Below, one piece after another: positions 9,019-27,671 of a stretch of DNA of 30,896 nucleotides. Location: the NCBI GenBank assembly GCA_964058805.1, contig CAXKVV010001760.1, positions 1 to 30,896 of the forward strand, in the 5' to 3' direction. Source of the stretch: Schoenoplectus triqueter. Lineage: Eukaryota > Streptophyta > Magnoliopsida > Poales > Cyperaceae. The position numbers and the translations under genes are program-made. The notes below the pieces were generated by a model. It was not told where the DNA came from. It made no database searches and saw only the letters and a program-made list of their open reading frames with translations. How positions within the stretch are numbered: position 1 is the first letter of the stretch; each line of letters opens with the position of its first letter.

Positions 9019-10760
9019 ACCGTGCACAGATCTTTATTGAGGTTTTATTTGGCATTCGGATAAGATGGGAAGATAGCAGGGATAACTTTATCATCACTAT
9101 CTCCTCATCTATTCTAATATCAAACATAGCCAGAGGGAAAAAAAGATCTCTTCGTGAAGCCCACGTGGCTACATTCCAAACAAAAAACAACATCAATAAC
9201 AGAATCGCAACAAATCCCTAGCTGCAAGTTGCAATTTTAATATAAATATGCATAATGTACTATGTTCGTCTGGTGGTAAAAATAATTTTAATGTACTTAT
9301 AATGTTATTCTGGCGGAAGGTTACAATTGTTACAATTTAAAGTCCAGATGAAGAATCATTTTATGAAAATTTAAAAGTTTGATAACTTAAACAGTTGAAC
9401 TCTAATCTTTGAGGGAAAAAAAGTAATGTAAGTGTGTTCTTAATAAAATATAGAGTCAGCATTGGTTGCTGTCCGTTCCGTTGTGACTTCTAACCATCAA
9501 ATATAAATTGCAATTAAATGCCACTGTACGAGCATGACTGCAGCACACAATGCCCACGTGCCGAACAAGTTTCCGTAGCAAAAGTCTTTTTTAGAGCAAT
9601 GCAAATAAAAAAAAAAGATGGCTTCTTTCTAATATCTGACGCTGGTGCTGTGTTGATGTGTATGTATGTTGCCTTTTCCACGACGGATGTAGTAATTATA
9701 GCACATATTTGCATCTGACTACTCTACTGAGGTGGATTTGTGCACTAAATGTTAAAATCAAATGAAAACAAAAATTGGGTTATGAGTTGTCCATGTCGCC
9801 TTTTCCACGATAGCAACTGTTCGACATTTATTGGTTCAGCCATTAACTTCCATTTGCTTGCTTTACTTAGAAGAGATATTGACTGATTCTCAACCAAAGG
9901 GTCAAAACTCAAAAGAAGTATTAATTTAATCAACCCATTAATTGAACGCTTGAAAATTCCAGCAGTAAACTAAATATAAAAAGGAAAGTTTTTGCACACC
10001 TACACTCTGCCGGCCAGATGAAGATGGCAATATGTAAATACAGCAGATTCTTGAAATAATACGCACCAAGTAGTAAATACTGTCTAGCTAATGTTGACTT
10101 TAGACATCTAGAAGTTTCATATAAACTTCAAGAACAAGCAATATTGAACTAAACCAACAAGCAATAGAGAAAAGGAAAAAGAAAAACAGAACCAAGATAA
10201 TTTAAATTTGCTTTTGACCTGCTCAGCCACTATACGTAATTCAAATGGATGTTGGCTTGAATCAAACGATATAGGACCAGATAGTATAAAACCAGAAAAA
10301 CAGGTAAAAATGAAACTGGTCTTATTGCAAAATTTTAGTCAATTATGAATGAAAAATATTTCATTAATAGGATTCAAGCGCTACAAATTAAGTTATTTCC
10401 CAAAATACAAAAAAGTTGCTGATGCGACCAAGAAATTAATAAAACTACAAATTAAAGAATGTGAAAAAATTATAATCGAACCACCCGACATCAGTTGAAG
10501 AAGAATCAAATTAGCATCGCATAGAAGTGTCTAATCTAGTTTTAAAGAATTTCTATATATATATAAGGCGGTCATTAGAAATCAATAAACTGAAATGGTT
10601 GAAACAAAGTAACCCCCCCTGCCTTCAATTCTGCTTATGAATTTCCTCCAAAAAAAGCAAGGAAATAACAATGTTGACTAGAAGGGTTTCAGTAACTAGA
10701 AATGAATAAAAAAAATGACATGACCAATTTATGTGACACATCAGAAAAAGGTCAAAGAAG
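9019..10760. other. Intergenic DNA and 3' flank of the UBP8-like gene
   Basis: No coding frame is supported. CACGTG cores occur at about 9161 (GCCCACGTGGC) and 9555-9560 (GCCCACGTGCC), the usual bZIP/bHLH G-box core, but no gene start is near. The 3' untranslated region and poly(A) site of the minus-strand protease gene should fall within about 10400-10760. No single unambiguous AATAAA could be assigned. Confidence 0.45.
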
Positions 10761-17712
<6,952 letters not shown>

Positions 17713-17950
17713 TGGAAGGTGAAGAGAGAGATTGCAATCTAGGGAGAGAGAGAAGGAGATGAAGAGATGGGAAGTGCTTAGGAAATGACTAATGGGGCAG
17801 AAAGGGGAAGACCGGAAGAGTTTCTCCTCCTCTTTTTTGTTTTCCCTCTGTTCCTTTCTGTGTCGCTTTTAGTTTTGTTTGTTTTTAAATTCATTCTTGT
17901 TTCCTATTTTGACTTTTTCTAACTCTCATCACGATTCAGGAGTCAGGACT
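17713..17950 (-). promoter_or_regulatory. 5' leader and proximal promoter region of the UBP8-like gene
   Basis: Reading on the minus strand, the sequence upstream of the start is pyrimidine-rich (CTCCTTCTCTCTCTCCCTAG, TCTCTCTTCACCTTCC), like many plant 5' leaders and their Y-patches. No clear TATA box was found within the CT-rich zone, so the exact transcription start is not assigned. Confidence 0.4.
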
Positions 17951-19740
17951 AGTAGGCCTAGAGGGAGGATAACAAGCACCCGAAAATGACAACATATCTT
18001 CTCATCTCTAGGCTCTCTAAGCCTCTAACGATATATCATATATGGAATGTTTAATTTCTAATTATTTTTTAATCCAGAATCATATATGTCGAATATTGTG
18101 ATGACCTTTTTGGGTTGCAGAATAATGAACGCAGAAGGAAATGCACTTGATGTAAAAGGGTAGAAACTTCATAGGAAGAAACTAGTAGAAGATAGTTTTA
18201 CAGTCAAACTGGTTGAGTGCTGCACAATTAATTCATTCAATAGTAATTTTTTTTTTATAATTTTAGGTCAAACATGATGTAAGTATCGTTTGACGACAGA
18301 TCAAATTTCAAACCGATGATATACCCATTATATATGGTAATAAATATGTACTATAACTGTTATTTTGGATGAATTATTTTTTTCTTTTCAAGAATATTGT
18401 CAAAATTTAAACTTTTAAGATTATAAAAAATAAACAATTATGAGAATGATCCCTCAAATCATAATATTAGCAAGATGACTTCTTTTTCCCACAACGCAAA
18501 ACTTCAAGTGGAGCAATTGTTATGTCACTAATGTGGTGAGTCAATTTTAATGCTTCTAAAAGAAGTTCTAGGTTCAAAACAAAGAGTGGGATCCTTGATA
18601 AATGATAATCATTTATTTTGACAATCTCGATAACTAATTTTATATAAATTAATAAAAAATTTATAAATGAATAAAACTTTATCAACATATTCTTAAGTTT
18701 ATGACTTAATTGTGTTTTAAATTTCATCCAAATTTTATCTTGGGTAGAATTGCTGAGTTGGCCTCGATAAGCTGCGGGCTGCTATACACACAAAATGTTG
18801 TAAACTAAAAAGGAAAAAAAAAGAGAGAGAGAGGAGTACAGCATGCAGTATTGACGCTTTTCAAAAATTCAAGTTCCCTAAAGTTCACCTCATTTATCCC
18901 AAACTTCTGTTACGGTGATCTATTTTTTGTTCGCCTTCTCATCTTATTTATCCCCTTGATTTTTTTAATAAATGTGAAGTAAATCATAATTTTAATAAAA
19001 TGTTAATTAATCAAAATTTATCATTTATAGTTAAAACTTAAAAGAGAACCTAGAATAAATAATAATATAAAAAAATAAGGACGCGAAGTAAAGAACCGAG
19101 AGGATGGAAATAAAAAGAAGTCCGATGCAAAGGAATATTAAATGCTGCTCCTTTATTGGATCAAAACAGACGGCGATATTTTGATTGGAGCCGCAGCCAG
19201 CAGATTTTGGAAGACGATATAAAGGCCAATGATTCGTGCTGGATATAAAATGGAGCTTACTTACGACCGAAGATAAATCATCCTAAAGGAAGCTAATTAA
19301 TAATCAAATTTATAACTACATAACCGTTATTTATCAAACAATCTGAATCCAAGCTAGAAGTTTAATTGAAAGAAAAAAATACCACTTGCGGATTAGTAAA
19401 AATTAGAATTTGTTACTTTTCTTTGCACAACTGCTGAGTGCTGAGGGGAAATTGAAAAATGTAACGTTATAATGCTGGATCTAAGAGGAACTTTATTAGC
19501 TAGAACCACAGAATATTCTGCTAGCCTGGTTTCTCTTTTTTTGAAATCTTTGCAGCTGCTAGCCTGGTTTCTCACTTGACCACTTATGCTTTCTGCTCAA
19601 GATCCGGATTCCATGAGGTATATTTATGTTTATGCTTACCATATCACATTATCACGTGAGGTAAGTAGGTAACGATGGGGTGCCCCTCCGCCCTCTCCAG
19701 AGTCCAGCGGTCACATGTTGTTGGATTTATAATGAGGGCA
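17951..19740. other. AT-rich intergenic DNA, no gene seen
   Basis: No frame or structured repeat can be supported. An 86-codon minus-strand frame (18467-18727) has no recognisable domain. A GA run lies near 18820. Confidence 0.5.
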
Positions 19741-19745
19741 GATTT

Positions 19746-20106
19746 TAGTAATAATAAGTTTTATTAAATTAATATTATTAAAAATAAGAGTGAGAAACGT
19801 AAAATTTCAAATATATGAATGACAGCGTGTCACTGGCAGTGACGCGAATGATAAGCGCCACTGTCAGTGGTGCATTTCATTATTTTTAGGAAACGCGCCA
19901 CTGCCAGTGGCGCGTTTCGTCCAAACTCCGCGCAAGTGACTGCACATTTTGTATATATAAGAAGCAAACGCGCCAGTGGCGCGTTTGGTAAAAATAATGA
20001 AATGCGCCACTGCCAGTGGCGCGCTGCCATTCGTATATTTGAAATTTAACGTTTCACATTCTTATTTTTAATAATATTAATTTACTAAAACTTATTATTA
20101 CTAAAC
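19746..20106. mobile_element. Foldback element containing five CpG-rich palindromic boxes
   Basis: The outer arms (TAGTAATAATAAGTTTTATT, AAATTAATATTATTAAAAAT, AAGAGTGAGAAACGT on the left) are mirrored at 20040-20106. Inside are five short palindromes built on GCGCCACTG-CAGTGGCGC: 19825-19845, 19855-19873, 19891-19917 (27 bp, perfect about a central C, AAACGCGCCACTG on each side), 19966-19986 (21 bp, perfect, shortened core) and 20004-20022 (19 bp, perfect). The boxes at both ends pair with each other in the large fold as well as with themselves. The loop (about 19925-19962) carries TGTATATATAAG. There is no credible coding capacity. The left arm has a relative at 2861-3000. Class not recognised. 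Confidence 0.8.
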
Positions 20107-20463
20107 ATTGTAATGAGGGATTACATATCTTTGAAAATTGAACAATTTTTATTTGTGAAAAATCGTAAGTATGAAATTATTGTTATGATTTTTTTTTCTT
20201 TGAACAAACACAATGTCCTGCTGCACCACTGATATATATAGAAAATGCTGGCACAAATCACGACTAAATTTTGTCATCGATTTTGATCTCAATTTTTTTT
20301 AACTAAATTTGTAGTAAAAGAAAATTGATCCGTGCATACTAAAACGCAGAAGAAAAAAAATTAAAAATGCTTCAGCACACTCAAATTTGAGTAAAATTTA
20401 TATAATTGGGAAATAAAAAATAAATTATAACGAAATAATTTAAATAATGCTATAATATTGGAA
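20107..20463. other. Intergenic DNA, no gene seen
   Basis: AT-rich sequence without supported features. Confidence 0.5.
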
Positions 20464-20700
20464 GCTCTAATACCAGTTTGCTAGATATGAGAGGGGTAGA
20501 ATTAAAGATAGAAAATCAAGAGGCAAAATTTATGAGAAAGGTTAATTGTATTACTTGACTTGATATTACATGGAGTATAAATAGTCTATTTATAATAAAA
20601 ATAAAATCTCTAAAAAAATAAATAAACCCTTCCTATAATATCTCAAATAATAAATACTGAAAAGACTTCGTTCTTAGTATGTAAATCCCCGCTGGTTATA
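20464..20700 (-). mobile_element. LTR remnant with primer-binding site, truncated
   Basis: On the minus strand, TGGTATTAGAGC (20475-20464) differs by one base from the initiator-Met tRNA primer-binding site TGGTATCAGAGC of plant LTR retrotransposons. Immediately upstream on that strand is sequence of LTR 3' character: ACTATTTATACTCCATGTAA, then TATCAAGTCAAGTAATACAA, ending CTCATATCTAGCA before the site. No internal gag/pol follows towards lower coordinates and the LTR's other end could not be placed, so this is a fragment. Confidence 0.5.
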
Positions 20701-21345
20701 CTATGACGGTCTGCCAAATAATTAGAATTTTATTATCAGATTCCATTCTTAAATTTATTCCTTCGATATAAGATATAGAATTATCTTCAAAATATTCAAT
20801 CACCAGAACAAAACTGACAATAACAACATAATTTCTATCATAGTTTAAAATACACAAATTTATTTGAGAAATTGATCGGAACAAGTATTTTTTTTTAAGT
20901 AGCACATCAAAAGCGTACTATGATATTTCATTAAATCAAATAAAAAAGACTACAAACATGAAAAAAAAATAAAAAAAATAAAGTACAAACAGATCCTAAA
21001 AAGTAAAAATAAATAAAATGAAAACATAGGCTTTGATTCATCCACCGTGTAGTCTGTGTGTAGCACCATATGTTTGGAGGGGAGAGTCGAGATTGGAGTA
21101 GGCGGGAGAGATGAAGGTACCTAACCAAGACGGCGGGAGATGACTGTTGCGGCATGTAATGCAAAGGGGGAAGGAGATGTGGTGAAGCTGGTCCGAGATG
21201 CGGGTCGATTGAGATAGAGTGGCTGGGGGTCAGAGGTGGCTAAAATCAGAGAGGCCAGAGTGTTCAGAGGCTGCTTGGGTTAGAGGATCATAGCCGGAAC
21301 ATATCTTCTTCTTCAGATGTGTATTCTGCTAAGCTAATAAATACT
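20701..21345. other. Intergenic DNA, no gene seen
   Basis: AT-rich to about 21030, then G/A-rich to about 21300 (GGAGGGGAGAGTCGAGATTGG, GGCGGGAGATGA). The purine-rich part could be the leader of a lost gene or transposon, but no frame supports it. Confidence 0.4.
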
Positions 21346-22695
21346 TTAATTTATACTCAATTTTAGTCGCAAGCGCACGGCTTAGTCAAATAGTAGTTGG
21401 GGTGTCGAACCACAAGGACAACGGTGAATTATCGGTTCTCACAAATTTCACTAACCTAGACAATTGAACGGGAGTTTTATATTAAACTAAAAGTGCATAA
21501 ATATAACAACACGACTGAAAAGTTTATCAAATAAAAGACTCTAGGGGTTTTTCAACTTCACTCTCACTCGTTTGGTCAATTCACTATATTTGATCTTTTA
21601 ATATGTTCTAGTGTTTGTCAGAGATTCAATTTCAGATTTTAGTACCAAATTTATGCTTTTGTGGTTTGGTACCGTACCTAAACAATTCAAGTTTTACAAT
21701 TAAGTATCTCACATTCTAAGTCTAAGCCCATTAAGATCAATGAATCATTTTGGCATAACCTAGATTTTGTACTCCGTCTTTCGGTACGTCACACAATTTC
21801 TAGGGTTTTCTCGGTATTTCCTTAGGTAATAAGTTTCACGATTAAGTATTTGGCATACGACCTAAATCATTATTTTGGGTCAGAAGATTCAGTTTCACCT
21901 TTCGGTTTCCGCTTTCACTTCTAGAGTAATATGCAGTTGATTAAAACTAAGCATTCAATTCAGACAAAACATCAATCACAAACAACAAGAACTAAAATAT
22001 CAACATATGAGTACAATTAAACCATTCGAGTTATCGAGTTTACATCTAGACTCCTAGAAGGGTGTCTAGTCAATGATTGCACAAAGATTCATGTTTAAAC
22101 AACAACACAACATGAGAAAAAAGTAAAGAAAAGAATACACCAAGAAGATCTATGATTTATCGCTCGGTTCTTGTGTTTTCCTTCTTTAAATCCTTCTCCA
22201 ATGATGTTCTTCCTCTTCTTTCTTGCTTAAGATATGTTCTCCAGTCAGTTGAGAGATGTCTAGGACGAAGGGGTATTAAAATCTCTTAATTCCAATGAGA
22301 AAATCGCTTTAAAACTGCAAGTTTGCGATTCCAGCCCTGAAAATTATGGTCCGACATTTTAGAATTGCGGTCCATATTCTTTTCACTTTCTTAACAATCG
22401 AACCAAAAAGCAAATCTCATTATTGCGGTACGCAATTTGATAATTGCGATTCATGATTTTTGTTCAGAAATGTTTTCACTTGATTTCTTCGTGTAGATTC
22501 GATCCATCTCGTTTCAAGCATCATTTTTCATGTTGACATCCTTGTTTACAATTCATAACCTATAAAATAATAAGAAATGCAGCAGTATCTCGAACTCGAC
22601 ATAAAAACTGAATAAAGTCTTAACAATTAACATAAAATGCATAGTTTTTGAGACAAGACCCTAATCACACATGATATATAATTGAGGCTTATCAG
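21346..22695. repeat. Dispersed non-coding plant repeat, probably retroelement-derived
   Basis: It starts with TTTATACTCAATTTTAGTCG, CAAGCGCACGGCTTAGTCAA, ATAGTAGTTGGGGTGTCGAA and CCACAAGGACAACGG, and ends with GAGACAAGACCCTAATCACA and TTGAGGCTTATCA. I recall the CGCAAGCGCACGG...GTGTCGAACCACA-GGAC block as a conserved part of abundant non-coding repeats in many angiosperms; this is memory, not a search. No frame over about 60 codons is credible, and no LTRs or target duplication were found, so the class is open. Confidence 0.4.
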
Positions 22696-22713
22696 GTTCC
22701 GCGAACTAGAGAT

Positions 22714-23360
22714 TTGCAAATGGTCTGGTCCAAACCCTGGCGATCCACGGTCCGGAATGGTCTACGGTCCACGGTCCACGTGGGTCGATCCTATGCGGTC
22801 CAAATTCAAAAAAATCGAACCCGTCCCACCGTTGGCCCCCGGGGGCCGGACCCTCACGGGACTAGACGGTCCATGGTCAATTTTTTAATGAATTGGAAAA
22901 AATAATAATTTATCATAATTTTTTAATAATATTTTTTAACTAATTCGAATTATTATTTTTAATTGTTTAAAATTTTTAATACTACTAAAAAATTTAAAAA
23001 AATCCAAATTTTTTTTCAGAAAATTGTAAAAAATAAATTTATCAATTTTTAAATAATAATTTTTATCGAATTAATTATATATTTTTAATAGTTTAAAAAC
23101 TGAATAATACTAAAAAATTATAAAAATACCAATAATTATAAAAAGTTGTAATAGGGGGGAGGTCCGGTCCGGGACGGGTCGGGGACCGGTCCACGGTCCC
23201 GCATGGTCCACAGTTCGGTCCTGTCCGGTCCATGGGTCCACACGGAATGGGTCGGCACAATCCATTTTCTTGTGAAAGGAGAACTAGCCCACCATTAGAC
23301 CGGACCAAGGTAAGGCACGGTACGGTCCACGATCCGGTCTTGTTTGGTCCACGATCACAG
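22714..23360. mobile_element. Candidate non-autonomous element with GGTCC-rich ends and AT-rich core
   Basis: Two GC-rich patches, 22720-22880 and 23155-23360, are packed with GGTCCACGGTCC, CACGGTCCGGA, GGTCCATGGTC and CCGGTCCGGGACGGGTC. They flank about 270 bases of nearly pure A/T. Clustered short repeats at both ends with an AT-rich core are the layout of hAT-type elements. Precise terminal repeats and target duplication were not identified. TCAATTGGCGTCA occurs at about 23361 and 23452, a 13-base direct repeat between this region and the copia element. Confidence 0.45.
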
Positions 23361-23484
23361 TCAATTGGCGTCAGACAGAAAGGTGAGAGCATTAGAGAGA
23401 ATTTTTTTTGAAATAAATAAACATAAGAATGAAAGATTTCAAATATAGACCAATCAATTGGCGTCAAAAAAAAATCCAAGAGAC

Positions 23485-23741
23485 TATTATAAAATATTAA
23501 TGATAGATATTTCACCTCCTTCACCTCATCTCATAATGATAAATATTTTTCATTATCTTGTCCTCCTCCTTAATTCTAGATTTAATTTTATATTAATTTT
23601 TCTCCTTTATTATATGATGTTTATCTAGCCTATAAATAGAGCCTTGTATATTGTTGATTGTTATATATCCCTAGAAGAGATAATATAGAAATAATATTTT
23701 AGCCTCTCACAACTTTTATTTTTTATCTTTATTTTATAACA
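23485..23741 (+). repeat. Left LTR of the copia element
   Basis: Begins TATTATAAAATATTAATGAT (TA in place of TG) and carries TATAAATAGAGCCTTGTAT, a TATA box with the usual plant spacing to a likely start. It ends at about ATAACA (23741); homology with the right LTR is clear to CTCTCACAA (about 23712) and weak beyond. Confidence 0.85.
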
Positions 23742-24253
23742 CGTTATCAGCACGACTTCGCTCTAGTCGAGTTGTGACGAAAGTTTATTTTATAGTAGAA
23801 GCATGAGATCGATATAATCATATTATCGTAAAATTATCTCTAAAAAGATGTACAGTTTATATTATATTTTATCATTTTACCATTAATTATAATATCTATT
23901 TTCTTGATGAAAATTTTCTTATATTGGATGAGACTAATATTTTCATTCCCCAAAAAGAATGATAAAATAAGTAAATATCAGAAATATTTTTTTTATTTAT
24001 TCAATAATCAAAAGTTATTGATAATTTTAATGGCCAAAAGTAATTGTATTTGGTAATTAAATTTTTTATCAAAATGTGTTACAATTGATAACTCGAAGTT
24101 ATCGATTTATCGATATACTTAATAATCAAAAGTTATTATTTTATTCAACTAAAATGATAATAAAAAATTATCAATTAGATAAATAAACAAATAAATGTAA
24201 TATCTTTAATATTTTCTCCTAATGACCTGAAGTTAGAAAAATTATTTTTTATA

Positions 24254-24836
24254 TTTCATGCTTCGAATTTGCTCCTGCAGCAGCAATATCGGGAGCATGG
24301 TTTTAAAAAATATTCAGAATTGATATCATGTCTTCTCGTTACGGAATAAAATAATGAGTTTCTCATGAAAAATCATCAATCACGGCCCACTAGCTCTAGT
24401 CCATTTTCTGAAGTAAATGCGATATCATTCCCTAAAGCGAATGTAACATCATTTAAAGGAAATCATGATCGAGGATGTGGTCGCGGCCTAAGAAGAGGTC
24501 GTGAACGTGGTCGCGATAATGTTTGGCGACGTGAATGTCATAAATCCAAATCAAACTACAATAATGTGGGAAGATATAAAAAGGAAAAAAAAATCACCAT
24601 CTTCTAAAAAGTCTGAAAATAATTATTATAGATGTGGTATGACAAATCATTGGTCACGCACATGTCGTACTCTCAAACATTTAGTTGAACTTTATCAAGC
24701 ATCCATCAAGAAAAAAAGAAAAGAAGTAGAAATTTTATTTATTGAAAATGAGTCAAATAGTTTACTCATGGATACACACCTAGATGTATCTGATTTATTT
24801 GGGAATGTTGATAAAGAAATAAATATTATGAACTAA
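24254..24836 (+). pseudogene. Copia gag remnant
   Basis: Encodes the C-terminal part of a copia Gag nucleocapsid protein, which would package the element's RNA. The frame begins at FHASN (24254) and runs through a conserved KKYSEL stretch to a TAA at 24347-24349, then continues in frame with MKNHQSRPT. An Arg/Gly-rich RNA-binding patch follows (about 24460-24535). The reading frame then shifts, most likely in the A9 run 24585-24593. The zinc knuckle (24624-24668) has the form YxRCGMTNHWSRTC: the first of the CCHC cysteines is Tyr (TAT, 24624-24626). The N-terminal half of Gag is absent; the 500 bases between the LTR and 24254 show no Gag homology. Confidence 0.88.
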
Positions 24837-24949
24837 GTTTTTTCTTGGTTTTTTAGTTCAGTTTTATGTTGTAAGTTTATGTTTCTCATGAATTAAATTA
24901 GTTTCTTTAAATTTGATCTTGTATATTTCTTTTGTTCAAAAGAAAAAAG

Positions 24950-25408
24950 AATATGATTGAAGGATCCAGCAGAGTAATGACACGTATTATAGATGAATGT
25001 CTAGTAGACAGTGGAACAACAAATACGATATTAAAAAGCAAGAAATATTTTTCTTAATTGTCTCCTACAGAGACACATGTTAATATAATTTTTGGTATTA
25101 GTAACTTAATTGAAGACTCTGGAAGAGCTTGTATTTTGTTACCTGAAGGACCAAAATTAATTATAAATGACGTATTATACTCTAGTAAATCCAGAAGAAA
25201 TTTACTAAGTTTTAAAGATATTCGACGTAATGGTTATCATATCGAAACGATTAAGTATGGTCAGAAGATCATATTAGAAAAGATAAAAGTTTTATCATCT
25301 AAACTATATTGTACGGACATAAGTTCAATAGAATCAAATATGGTCAGTAACCAGAAGTTACATGACACGAAAATGTTTACTATGTGGCATGACAGACTAG
25401 GTCATTGA
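24950..25408 (+). pseudogene. Copia protease and GAG-pre-integrase remnant
   Basis: The aspartic-protease active-site motif DSGT is at 25007-25018 in the context LVDSGTTNTI. An in-frame TAA at 25055-25057 interrupts it. The same frame continues through the rest of the protease (LPEGP, then INDVLYS, a typical copia stretch) to the pre-integrase zinc-binding motif MWHDRLGH, where it stops at TGA 25406-25408. The frame is otherwise unshifted across about 450 bases. Confidence 0.88.
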
Positions 25409-26080
25409 GAATTTATATTGATTTTCACTCTCCATCGATTATTAAATATTTAGAATCACTAACTGGAGATGTTTTTACATTTCATTTTGCTGATTGTCAA
25501 TTTGATGAGATAATATTCCCAATCTTAGGGGGAGAAAAAGAAAAACTGAAAAAATAAGTAACTTGAAATGCATCATCAATATCTTGTCTTGATCCTCGTA
25601 GTGGTCAATGTGAATTGGGAGTTCAAAAGATTATACATTTATAAATAATAGTAAATGAGTTAACATATACATTTACAGATACAAAAGAGTGACTAAATTA
25701 TATATACCAGTTTTAATTGCACCTGCTCGAATTGATATAACTCAAGCAGAATTTACTATACAAAAAAAAATGTGGAACACCAATCGGTTCCAAAGACAAA
25801 AATCCACGAAAAAGGAAAGAACGAAATAATGCAGTTGGTGTAACTCCAACAAAAGTTACCGATAAAATCTCAGAAGAGATTGAAAGTAAAATCCCAAAAG
25901 AGGTCGTTGATAAAGTTTTAGAAGAAACTCAGGTACCGAATGAATATGAGATCTCAATAAATTATGTACAGAATGGTATAATATGGAACTGAAGTAAAAC
26001 ATGTGTTGATGAAATTTTTGCATATGCTATAGCAATTGAAGTGATAAATGAGAAAAATTACGTGCCAAAAACTCCAAAAG
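25409..26080 (+). pseudogene. Copia integrase C-terminal remnant; catalytic core deleted
   Basis: Directly after the pre-integrase LGH comes sequence of the integrase C-terminal extension: SPSIIKYLE, FHFADCQFDE, then LGGEKEK to a stop near 25555, with later pieces (SKDKNPRKRK, KVTDKISEEIESKIP). The DDE catalytic core, which should lie between LGH and SPSIIKYLE, is missing, so an internal deletion joined the two at about 25406-25420. Several stops and frame changes follow. Confidence 0.8.
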
Positions 26081-27174
26081 AGTGTATGCACATAAATGAT
26101 TGGTCAAAATGGAAAGATGCCCTGAAGGCTGAATTAAATTCGCTTGAAAAGCGAAATATTTTTGGACATGTAATTTTAACCTCTAAAAATATTAACCCCG
26201 TAGGTTAAAAGTGGGTATTTAGAATAAAAAGAAATGAGAAAAATGAGATTGTGAGATATAAAACAAGGCTAGTGGTACAAGGTTTTACACAAATACCAGG
26301 AGTTGATTATGAAGAAACGTATTCACCTGTATGTAATAACTCTTTTCAATTTTTAATCAGTCTCACAATCATTGAGAACCTTCAAATACGTCTCATGGAT
26401 GTTGTCACAGCCTATTTGTATGGATCATTCGATAATGATATCTATATGAAAGTCCATGAAGGATTAAAAATGTCTGAAGTATTTAAATCAAAATTTTGAG
26501 AAATGTATTATATAAAGTTAAAACGATCATTGTATGGACTGAAATAATCGGACAGAATGTGGTATAATCGACTCAGTGAATATCTCATAAAAGAAGTATA
26601 TAAATCTAATATAATTAGTCCATGTATTTTTATTAAACGATCAATCTCGAGTTTTATAATTATTGCAGTATATGTTGGTGACCTGAATATTATTGGGTCT
26701 CCTGAAGAGATTGAAAAAACTACAAAATTATTAAAGAATGAATTTGAAATGCAAGATTTTGGTGTAACAAAGTTGTGTCTCGGCCTGCAGATCGATCATT
26801 TGCATAATGGTATCTTTGTCCATCAATCAAACTACATGCAGAATATGTTGAAACAATTTAATATGAATAAAACTCATCCTCTAAGTACATCAATGGTTGT
26901 TCGATCATTTGATGTGAAGAAAGATCCTTATCGGCCCTGAGAAAATAATGAAACAGGTTTTGGTCCTGAAGTACTATATTTAAGTGCAATTGGGGCTTTG
27001 ATATATCTTGCTAATAATACGAGACTTGATATTATTTTTTCTGTAAATGTATTAGCAAGATATAGTTCCGATCTAACACATCGATATTGGAACAAAATCA
27101 AACATGTATTACGTTACCTTTGTGGGACGCGTGATATGAGACTATTTATCAAAAAGATACAAAGTTCAAACTAG
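26081..27174 (+). pseudogene. Copia reverse transcriptase remnant
   Basis: Recognisable RT motifs in order: DWSKWKDALKAEL (from about 26098), KWVFRIKRN, VVQGFTQIPGVDYEETYSPV, MDVVTAYLYG, LKRSLYGLK, then IAVYVGDLNIIG, and SAIGALIYLAN to RYLCGTRDM. Four stops break one unshifted frame at 26206, 26497, 26545 and 26938, and TAG at 27172 ends it. The catalytic YVDD box reads YVGD (GGT at 26677-26679), so an essential metal-binding Asp is lost as well. Confidence 0.92.
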
Positions 27175-27671
27175 TTGGATATACAGATGCATGATATTTA
27201 TCAAATCCGCATAAAACTCGGTCACAATCCGGATATGTGTTTACATATGGTGGCACTGTAATTTCATGGCGATCGACAAAGCAAACATTGACAACAACAT
27301 CATCAAATCACGCCGAATTAATTGCTCTTTATGATGTTAGTCGATAATGTGTATGGTTAAGATTCATGATCCAACACATCCAAGAGGAACGCGGTCTCGA
27401 GTCAGTCAGAGAAAACTCGACGGTGATATATGAAGATAATACTGCATGCATTGCTCAAATCAAAAAAAGATATATCAAAGGTGATAGAATCAAGCATATC
27501 TCGCCGAAGTTCTTCTCAACACATGATTTACATAAGAATGGTTTAATAAATGTTTGTGAAATTAAATATAGCGATAATTTAGCAGACTTATTCACAAAAT
27601 TATTGCCAAGAAATATTTTTGAGTTAGTTTCACATAAGATTGACATTCGTCACTTAAAAGATGTACATTAA
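27175..27671 (+). pseudogene. Copia RNase H remnant
   Basis: After a frame change near 27150-27180 the RNase H domain continues: GYTDA, then SGYVFTYGG and ISWRSTKQT, SSNHAE, YEDNTACIAQIK, and the terminal HISPKFFSTHDLH and LADLFTKLLP motifs. The last 101 codons (27366-27671) form an intact frame ending at TAA, which is the natural end of copia Pol about 210 bases before the right LTR. Stops remain in the first part (after TDA and SR). Confidence 0.9.

Noticed and set aside
23093..23524. 143-codon minus-strand frame
   Set aside because: Crosses the GGTCC repeat patch and the LTR boundary; repeat-derived Gly/Pro/Arg composition without a domain.
27455..27646. 63-codon minus-strand frame
   Set aside because: Antisense shadow of the copia RNase H remnant.
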